6,930 nt of DNA from Bacillota bacterium. Lineage in GTDB: Bacteria > Bacillota_E > RBS10-35 > JAJYVN01. Below are positions 1-4,579 of this stretch, in pieces (position 1 is the first letter of the stretch; each line of letters begins with the position of its first letter). A program made the translations under genes and the position numbers. The notes under the pieces were generated by a model that was given only the letters and a program-made list of their open reading frames with translations, was not told the origin of the DNA and did no database searches. The stretch spans positions 1 to 6,930 of the forward strand of contig JAJZWQ010000160.1 of the NCBI GenBank assembly GCA_021846605.1, read 5' to 3'.

Positions 1-105
1 GGTCGTCGCCGTCGCGCCTTCGGCCTGCAGTCGGTAGATCTCCGCCAGGGTGTCCTCTTCCGCTAAACGCGCCACGATGCCCACCACCGCTTTGGTTTTA
101 GCCAT
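1..105 (-). CDS. Unrecognised protein, N-terminal fragment (cut by window edge)
   Basis: Reading the minus strand from the ATG at 105-103 gives 35 uninterrupted codons to the window edge. The peptide begins MAKTKAVVGIVARLAEEDT, followed by an amphipathic, helix-like stretch (LAEIYRLQAEGAT). I do not recognise a family; the opening Lys/Val-rich stretch followed by an acidic helix is compatible with a small cytoplasmic protein. The start is supported by a promoter-like sequence just upstream (TTGACA at 158-153, TACGCT at 134-129), which would give a leader of only about 15-20 bases. Oddly, the bases before the ATG (GCAGATTTAGAC) contain no clear Shine-Dalgarno sequence, so the true start could lie elsewhere in the frame. 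Composition is less extreme than in the adjacent gap, as expected for coding sequence. Function unknown; existence is moderately likely. Confidence 0.42.
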   Translation of the reverse strand, partial: MAKTKAVVGIVARLAEEDTLAEIYRLQAEGATATT

Positions 106-128
106 GTCTAAATCTGCGTCGCGGCCCA

Positions 129-158
129 AGCGTAGGGCGAGGTGAAACCGGCTGTCAA
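129..158 (-). promoter_or_regulatory. Candidate sigma-70/sigma-A-type promoter for the left-edge gene
   Basis: On the minus strand a perfect -35 hexamer TTGACA lies at 158-153. TACGCT follows at 134-129 after 18 bases and keeps the three most conserved -10 positions (TA...T). An alternative frame with a 17-base spacer gives CTACGC, which is poorer. Transcription would start near 122, about 17 bases before the ATG at 105. The -35 box shares three bases with a perfect dyad (156-177). The -10 match is weak, so this promoter may depend on an activator. Confidence 0.4.
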
Positions 159-177
159 GCGGCTTGGCCGCCGCTTG
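156..177. promoter_or_regulatory. Perfect 8+6+8 dyad, candidate operator overlapping the -35 box
   Basis: CAAGCGGC (156-163) and its exact reverse complement GCCGCTTG (170-177) are separated by TTGGCC. The 22-bp dyad overlaps the first three bases of the minus-strand TTGACA and extends upstream of it. That is where a dimeric regulator could either block RNA polymerase or act as an activator touching the -35 region. As RNA it would also form a hairpin, extendable by G:U pairs at 153-155/178-180. It has no following T-run on either strand, so I favour a DNA-binding site over a terminator. The regulator is unknown. Confidence 0.4.
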
Positions 178-182
178 GCGCC

Positions 183-218
183 GGGGTCCGGGCGCGGGGG
201 CGGGCGGGCGGCGGAGGG
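183..218 (+). other. G-tract cluster, potential G-quadruplex
   Basis: Six plus-strand runs of at least three G lie at 183-186, 190-192, 196-200, 202-204, 206-208 and 216-218. The loops between them are 3, 3, 1, 1 and 7 bases. This satisfies the usual four-tract quadruplex pattern. It lies between the left promoter/dyad and the GGDEF/EAL gene, on the strand that would be non-template for that gene. In very GC-rich DNA such clusters arise by chance, so functional significance is uncertain. Confidence 0.3.
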
Positions 219-286
219 CCTTGGGCGCGGACGGTCTAGGGGAATTGGGAACCACTCATGCCCTTCGGTTCGGTGGGGGAGATCGG

Positions 287-314
287 CGCTGGGCGACGCG
301 CCCCGGGCCCAGCG
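287..314. repeat. 8-bp perfect inverted repeat (hairpin) in the divergent gap
   Basis: CGCTGGGC (287-294) pairs exactly with GCCCAGCG (307-314) around a 12-base loop. No T-run follows on either strand, so it does not look like an intrinsic terminator. It could be part of a structured leader of the downstream GGDEF/EAL transcript, or an operator. Confidence 0.35.
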
Positions 315-534
315 GCCTCAGGCCGTCCGGGTGTCGACGGGTACGGGGCGAGGTCCCATCCGCTGGACCTGCGGATCCGTCCTGCCCCCCAGCGGGCGCC
401 TACGCACGCGGCACCGACGTTGCCGCCACCGGAACTCATCAAGGCGGCTTCGCCGGGCGCACGGCGGCTGCGGGGCCCACAAACATGGCGGCAGGCGCGG
501 CCACCCGCTCATCGTCGCGCTGAGAAAGACCGAT

Positions 535-558
535 GAGGAGTACGGGGTGACATGAGTG
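535..558 (+). promoter_or_regulatory. Ribosome binding region and GTG start of the GGDEF/EAL gene
   Basis: Two purine-rich elements precede the GTG at 556. GGGGTGA (544-550) lies five bases upstream and matches the GGTGA end of the consensus. GAGGAG (535-540) is a better core but is 15 bases from the GTG. An ATG at 552 is closer to GAGGAG (11 bases) but opens a different frame that ends after 200 codons without domain content. An in-frame TGA at 553-555 directly precedes the GTG, so the coding frame cannot begin further upstream. Confidence 0.5.
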
Positions 559-2952
559 TTTCGAAAGCGGCGCCCGCAGACCGCCGCCCCGCCGGAAGGC
601 CGCGTATGTTCAACGCGTTGGGCGGACCCTGCGGCCACGTCGCGTCCAACGGCGCGCGGCCAGGATGGTTCCGATCCTGTGGAGCGCCGCGCGGTGGCGC
701 GTCTGGCCGCTGCGCTCCTCATCGGCTGCGGCGTAGTCGTTGTTGCCACCAGCCCCCTTTTGCCCCAGCCCGCGACCGCGAGCCTGCCTGGCATCGAAGC
801 GGCTGCTGCTGCTGCCGTGGCCATCGGGGCATGCGCCTTGTTGCTTCCCTGGCAGCGCTGGTCGAGGCGCGCGCTGTACGCACTGCCTGTTTTGGCCCTG
901 CTCGTGATCGCCGCTTTCAATGCCGCCTCGGGCGTGAACGGGTATCGATACGCCATCTTTTTCATGCTCACCTTCGTCTGGATCGGTCTTGCGCTGCCAC
1001 CGGGTGGCTCCGTGCGCCTGACCCCCGTGCTGATCGTCTCCTATCTCTTACCGCTACTGCTGGCGGGCCACGGCTGGGATCCCGCGACCAGTTCCGTACT
1101 ATTCGTCGTGGTGACCTGCGTTGCCACCGGCGAGGCTCTGGCCTGGGTCAGTGAACGCTTGAGGATCGCGCACGCCACGCTGTCCGATTCGGAGGCCATG
1201 CTCCGCGACGAGCGACACTTCCTGCAACAACTGGTCGCCACGCTGAACGACGGTCTGGTGGCCTGTGACGCGGCCGGGGCGGTCCAGTTGGTCAACCCTT
1301 CCGCGGCCACCCTTCTCGCCCGTGACGCTCGGCTCGACCTGGGCCAGTGGGCGGAGGCGGCGAGCCTGCGCTGCGACGACGGTAGCCGGCTCGCCGCCGA
1401 CCAGCTACCCCTGGCGCGGGCCGCGCGCGGGGAGTGCGTCAGCGATGTGCCCCTCACCGTGCCCGCCGCCGGCGATTCGCGCTTCCTCCTGGTTTCGGCG
1501 CGGCCGATCATCGCCGGTCGGGCCCGACCGATGGGGGCACTGATGACCCTTCGCGACGTGACGGACCAGCGGAAGGCGGAGACCGCGCTCGTCCATCAGA
1601 GTCTGCACGACCCGCTGACCGGGCTGCCCAACCGCAACCTGCTGGTGGATCGCCTGAGCGCGGCTCTGCGGCGCCTGGAGGATCATCCGGGCTGTATCGC
1701 CGTGCTCTTCATCGATCTTGACAACTTCAAGGTGATCAACGACAGCCTCGGACACGCGGCGGGCGACACCGTGCTACGGGCCGTGGCGGAACACCTGCGC
1801 GCGGCGGCCCACCCCGACTGGACCGTTGCGCGCTTTGGCGGTGACGAGTTCGTCGTGGTGTGCCCTGATCTGGCCGAGGGTAGTCAGGCGGTGCAAGTCG
1901 CCGGGCGTCTGTGTGCCGCACTGCAGCGGCCAATCCACCTCTCGGCGGGGCACACGGATGTCGGGGCCAGCGTCGGGGCCGCGGTCACGTCCTCGGGTCA
2001 AGCCAACCCGGCCGACCTCATCCGAGATGCCGATGCGGCCCTCTACCGTGCGAAGGAGATGGGACGTGGCCGCTGCGAGGTGTTTGATGCGCAGTTGCGC
2101 GCCCAGATGTTGCGCCGCTATGAGCTGCAGAATGATCTGCAGGGGGCCGTGGGAAACGGCGCGCTGCGAATCCACTATCAGCCGGAGGTTCTCCTGGGCG
2201 ACGGTCTAACGGTGGGCTTCGAAGCCTTGCTGCGCTGGCAGCACCCGGTGCACGGGCTGATGGGACCCGATGACTTTGTGCCGATCGCTGAGGAGACGGG
2301 GCTCATCCTACCGATCGGCGCCTGGGTGCTCGACCAGGCCTGCCGCCAGGCGCAGGCTTGGAACGCCCGCGGGTCCGGCGGGGACGGGGTCGTGATGTCC
2401 GTCAATGTCTCGGCGCGGCAGTTGGCCGACCCCCACCTGGTGGCGTTGGTTGCCTCCACGCTGGAAAACACGGCGTTGGACCCGGCCCATCTCTGCCTTG
2501 AGGTGACCGAAAGCGTTGCGATGGAAGAGGGCGCCATCTTGACGCTCAAGCATCTCAAGGCCCTCGGGCTGCGCCTGGCGGTGGACGACTTCGGGACAGG
2601 CTACGCCTCGCTCACGTACCTCAAGCGTCTGCCGCTTGACGTGCTCAAGATCGATCGACTTTTTGTTCAGCGCATCGCCAGTGAGCCGGCCGACCGCGCC
2701 ATCGTCTCCGCGGTGGCCTCCATGGCCAGGGATCTTGGCCTGGATGTGGTGGCCGAGGGCGTCGAAACCGGCGACCAGGCCGCCCTCCTTGGCCAGTTGC
2801 GCTGCACAATGGCGCAGGGGTTCCACTTCTCACGTCCTCTGCCCGCTGAAGAGATCGAGCGCCGATTTCAGAGAACCGCCGCCGGCCATCTGGCCTACCC
2901 GAGTTTCACGCCGTACGCCCTGGGAGTGGGGGCAGAGAAAAAGCTGAAATGA
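556..2952 (+). CDS. Membrane-anchored PAS-GGDEF-EAL cyclic-di-GMP synthase/phosphodiesterase
   Basis: A 798-residue bifunctional-type c-di-GMP enzyme. Residues 1-45 are polar. About six hydrophobic segments follow (roughly 47-67, 80-98, 106-124, 132-147, 155-171, 179-197), forming a membrane sensor I cannot name. A linker helix and a PAS-like domain (about 220-335, ending in the typical LRDVTDQRKAE) lead to the GGDEF domain (about 345-505). That domain has DPLTGLPNR (352-360), metal Asp387 in DLDNFK and an intact GGDEF at 428-432. The usual RxxD inhibitory site is replaced by HPDW (419-422). The EAL domain (about 520-770) keeps Q542, E556 of EALLRW, N617, E649, D677-D678 in DDFGTG, K698, E734 and Q754, so phosphodiesterase activity is expected. 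Start chosen at GTG 556 because an in-frame stop precedes it; GTG 679 (residue 42) is an alternative just before the first helix. The gene stands alone and faces the NDH-2-like gene convergently. Confidence 0.95.
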   Translation: MFRKRRPQTAAPPEGRVCSTRWADPAATSRPTARGQDGSDPVERRAVARLAAALLIGCGVVVVATSPLLPQPATASLPGIEAAAAAAVAIGACALLLPWQRWSRRALYALPVLALLVIAAFNAASGVNGYRYAIFFMLTFVWIGLALPPGGSVRLTPVLIVSYLLPLLLAGHGWDPATSSVLFVVVTCVATGEALAWVSERLRIAHATLSDSEAMLRDERHFLQQLVATLNDGLVACDAAGAVQLVNPSAATLLARDARLDLGQWAEAASLRCDDGSRLAADQLPLARAARGECVSDVPLTVPAAGDSRFLLVSARPIIAGRARPMGALMTLRDVTDQRKAETALVHQSLHDPLTGLPNRNLLVDRLSAALRRLEDHPGCIAVLFIDLDNFKVINDSLGHAAGDTVLRAVAEHLRAAAHPDWTVARFGGDEFVVVCPDLAEGSQAVQVAGRLCAALQRPIHLSAGHTDVGASVGAAVTSSGQANPADLIRDADAALYRAKEMGRGRCEVFDAQLRAQMLRRYELQNDLQGAVGNGALRIHYQPEVLLGDGLTVGFEALLRWQHPVHGLMGPDDFVPIAEETGLILPIGAWVLDQACRQAQAWNARGSGGDGVVMSVNVSARQLADPHLVALVASTLENTALDPAHLCLEVTESVAMEEGAILTLKHLKALGLRLAVDDFGTGYASLTYLKRLPLDVLKIDRLFVQRIASEPADRAIVSAVASMARDLGLDVVAEGVETGDQAALLGQLRCTMAQGFHFSRPLPAEEIERRFQRTAAGHLAYPSFTPYALGVGAEKKLK

Positions 2953-3119
2953 CGCGCCGCCCCCGCGGGCGATCCATCATCCAATCTTCCAAGTCTCCAC
3001 GCGGCCGTCGGATACCCTCGGTCGTCGGCATCGCCGTGCGCTGCGCGTTTCCCGAACAAGCCATCTATGGTAGGGCCTGAACGCGCCGCTCTGGCTTCGC
3101 GCCACGGTGGACGAGGACG

Positions 3120-3208
3120 CGTCGGCGCCGTGGGGTGGGTCGGCTCCGCCCGTGAAGGCAGGCGCGACGCCCGGTGCGGCCCCGCCTTCGCCAGATCGGC
3201 GCCGAACG
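3120..3208. repeat. Nested inverted repeats
   Basis: TCGGCGCCG (3122-3130) pairs exactly with CGGCGCCGA (3197-3205). Two more pairs form on the outside if one A is bulged (C3120, G3121 with C3207, G3208). Inside lies a second stem, GTGAAGGC (3152-3159) with GCCTTCGC (3184-3191), seven Watson-Crick pairs and one G:T. The sequence could fold as a two-tier hairpin on either strand. Each outer arm contains the self-complementary octamer CGGCGCCG, so alternative small hairpins compete. Confidence 0.35.
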
Positions 3209-3274
3209 GAGCGGACTTGGCTTGTCCTCCTTGAACGCCAGGCGGTGAGGTTCGTCGACAAGGGGGGTGGTTTT

Positions 3275-3295
3275 GCGCGCCACCGCGCTGTTTGT
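3275..3295 (+). terminator. Weak candidate intrinsic terminator
   Basis: GCGCG (3275-3279) and CGCGC (3284-3288) form a 5-bp all-GC stem with a CCAC loop, followed on the plus strand by TGTTTGT. The stem is short and the T-run is interrupted. It lies about 320 bases beyond the GGDEF/EAL stop, so it could end that transcript or a transcript from the gap. On the minus strand the hairpin is followed by AAAA, which does not suit termination. Confidence 0.2.
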
Positions 3296-3329
3296 GGGTC
3301 GTGCCCCTGATCCATGCAGACAGATGGCC

Positions 3330-4490
3330 TCAGCTTTCACCGCCGCGCGCGCCGGTGCTGCGCAGCAGCCTCGAGCCCAGGGCGTGCAGGCCGCCGATCT
3401 GGAAGGCGTGGTAGGTCTCGATCAGGCGCTTGAGCGTCGCGACGTCGCCCCCGTCCACCGTGTGGCCAAGCACGGAGCCGACGGCCCGGTCGCGTCCGAG
3501 TGAGATCAGAAAGCCGAGGTTGCGCATTCGCAGGGGCTCGCGCTGCGCACCCTCCAGTTCGCGCAGCAGATTGGCCGCCGCCGCCGGGCCCTGCTGCAGG
3601 GCGGCCTGGGCGGTGGGCGCCAAGGGTTGTCCGGTGCGGGGGTCGCTGACCGCGGCACAGTCGCCGCAGGCATACACGTACGGTGCCAGCCGCAGGGTTG
3701 CGTCGACCTCCGCCTGGCCGCGGCGATTGACGGCCAGGTGTGAGGCCGCCAGCACCGGACTGGCCCGCACCCCGGCAGCCCAGATGGTCGTGGCGCAGGA
3801 AACGTGCCGCCCGTCGGCAAGCACCACCCCATCCGCCCGCACCGCAGCGGCGCGGGCACCCAGCAGCAGTTCCACCCCCAGCCGCTCCAGGGCGGCGCGC
3901 GCGGTCTGACCGACGCGGTCGGGCAGTCCGGCGAGCAGATGGGGCGCGATCAGCACGAAGCGGCCCGCCACCCGGTGCGTGTCGGCCAACTCGGCCGCGA
4001 TTTCCACACCCGTGAAGCCGCCGCCGACGATGGCGACGCGGCCGCCGTGGCGCGACGCCAGGGTGGCCAGCAGGCGGCGGCGCAGGTCGCGCGCGTCATC
4101 CCAGCGGCCGATGACGGTCGCGTGCGCATGGACCCCCGGTACCCCGAAGTCGTCGGGTATGGAACCGAGGGCGAGCACGAGGCCGTCGGCGCGCCAGGGA
4201 TCGACGGCGCCCTGCACCACGAGCGCCGGGGGTTGCGTGCGCACCTGGAGGATGCGGGCCGGATGCAGGCGCGCGGGCGGCCGGATCAGGTGGCCGAGCC
4301 GGAGGCGGATGTCGCGTTCGGACTCCTGACCGGCCAGATACAGGGGTAGTTCCGGCAGCAGCAGGTGTGTGTCGGCCGCGCTGACGACGGTGAGGTCGAT
4401 GAGCCCGCGATCCAGACGCGGCCGCAGCGCCAGGTAGGCCGCCAGGCCGGCGTAACCCGCCCCGGCGATCACGACGTGCGCCCGCCGCAT
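3330..4490 (-). CDS. NDH-2-like FAD-dependent NAD(P)H oxidoreductase (type II NADH dehydrogenase family)
   Basis: A 386-residue flavoprotein of the pyridine nucleotide-disulphide oxidoreductase fold, closest in layout to type II NADH dehydrogenases. These pass electrons from NADH through FAD to quinone at the inner face of the membrane without pumping protons. The first Rossmann motif, GAGYAG (10-15), binds FAD; the second, GGGFTG (156-161, followed by VE), binds NAD(P)H; YACGD (273-277) supplies the C-terminal FAD-binding Asp277. AQAALQ (294-299) fits the AQxAxQ quinone-site motif of NDH-2. The THLLLPELPLYLAG segment resembles YjlD/YutJ-type members. No transmembrane helix is obvious; an amphipathic C-terminal end may attach it to the membrane. 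I start at ATG 4490 because GGAGGGAGGGG (4508-4498) sits seven bases upstream. An in-frame ATG at 4517 would translate this ribosome binding site. The gene is divergent from the helicase. A non-respiratory NAD(P)H oxidoreductase is the main alternative. Confidence 0.93.
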   Translation of the reverse strand: MRRAHVVIAGAGYAGLAAYLALRPRLDRGLIDLTVVSAADTHLLLPELPLYLAGQESERDIRLRLGHLIRPPARLHPARILQVRTQPPALVVQGAVDPWRADGLVLALGSIPDDFGVPGVHAHATVIGRWDDARDLRRRLLATLASRHGGRVAIVGGGFTGVEIAAELADTHRVAGRFVLIAPHLLAGLPDRVGQTARAALERLGVELLLGARAAAVRADGVVLADGRHVSCATTIWAAGVRASPVLAASHLAVNRRGQAEVDATLRLAPYVYACGDCAAVSDPRTGQPLAPTAQAALQQGPAAAANLLRELEGAQREPLRMRNLGFLISLGRDRAVGSVLGHTVDGGDVATLKRLIETYHAFQIGGLHALGSRLLRSTGARGGES

Positions 4491-4579
4491 GCCGCTTCCC
4501 CTCCCTCCGCCAAGCATGTCCCCGCGGCCGCCCGGGCACGCGGGCAGGATCCGGGATCCGCAGAGGGAAGTGTCATCGT
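4491..4579. promoter_or_regulatory. Divergent control region of the NDH-2-like and helicase genes
   Basis: This 89-base region holds both 5' ends. The minus-strand ribosome binding site GGAGGGAGGGG is at 4508-4498. The plus-strand purine tract GAGGGAAG (4563-4570) lies nine bases before the helicase TTG. Between them are CCCGCG/CGCGGG (4521-4526/4539-4544) around an inner palindrome GCCCGGGC (4530-4537), and a tandem repeat GGATCCG twice (4547-4553, 4554-4560), each copy containing the palindrome GGATCC. I find no convincing -35/-10 pair on either strand, so promoters are not called. The repeats could be a shared operator or chance GC-rich palindromes. Confidence 0.4.

Larger units (their letters stand above)
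106..555. other. Long gene-free divergent region rich in inverted repeats
   Basis: This 450-base gap lies between the left minus-strand gene and the plus-strand GGDEF/EAL gene. Its open frames translate into Arg/Gly/Pro-rich peptides with no recognisable domains, typical of unselected GC-rich DNA, so I call no gene. It contains the left promoter and dyad, a cluster of G-tracts (183-218), and an 8-bp perfect inverted repeat (287-294/307-314). Shorter repeats are ATCCGC/GCGGAT (358-363/371-376), GAACC/GGTTC (249-253/267-271) and GCCGCC/GGCGGC (422-427/443-448). No c-di-GMP (GEMM) riboswitch or T-box signature was recognised. No clear -35/-10 pair was seen for the downstream gene. A long structured 5' leader is possible but unproven. 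Confidence 0.5.
2953..3329. other. Convergent gap with inverted repeats, no convincing gene
   Basis: These 377 bases lie between the 3' ends of the GGDEF/EAL gene and the NDH-2-like gene. Short frames are open on both strands (minus 2977-3315, plus 3107-3310), but their Arg/Pro/Ser-rich products show no motif and I see no good ribosome binding site. A weak 5-bp hairpin (2958-2962/2967-2971) lies just after the GGDEF/EAL stop. Larger nested inverted repeats occupy 3120-3208, and CTTGTC/GACAAG (3221-3226/3257-3262) encloses GAAC/GTTC (3233-3236/3250-3253). The gap is long for two converging ends, so a decayed element or a structured RNA is possible, but nothing identifies either. Confidence 0.45.

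Noticed and set aside
142..555. A 137-codon plus-strand frame ending directly before the GGDEF/EAL start, suggesting an upstream operon partner.
   Set aside because: The product is Arg/Gly-rich without recognisable motifs, and the region is filled with inverted repeats. The adjoining stop only shows that the downstream frame cannot extend upstream.
380..555. A possible c-di-GMP riboswitch before the GGDEF/EAL gene.
   Set aside because: None of the conserved GEMM-I or GEMM-II sequence blocks could be found by eye; only generic GC-rich hairpins are present.
318..971. A 217-codon minus-strand frame across the start of the GGDEF/EAL gene.
   Set aside because: It overlaps the membrane segment of a well-supported gene and has an Ala/Arg-rich composition with no motif.
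552..1154. An ATG start at 552 with a well-spaced GAGGAG, giving a 200-codon frame.
   Set aside because: It is out of frame with the PAS-GGDEF-EAL protein, which reads from GTG 556, and its translation is Arg/Cys/His-rich noise.
2953..2975. A terminator directly after the GGDEF/EAL stop.
   Set aside because: The only hairpin there has five pairs (2958-2962/2967-2971) and no following T-run, which is too weak to call.
2977..3315. A 112-codon minus-strand frame in the convergent gap, possibly a small gene or transposase remnant.
   Set aside because: No domain or transposase motif could be recognised, no good ribosome binding site was seen, and another minus-strand frame overlaps it. It is kept only as part of the unexplained gap.
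4491..4517. Extending the NDH-2-like gene to the in-frame ATG at 4517.
   Set aside because: The nine extra codons would translate the strong GGAGGGAGGGG ribosome binding site, which is ideally spaced for the ATG at 4490.
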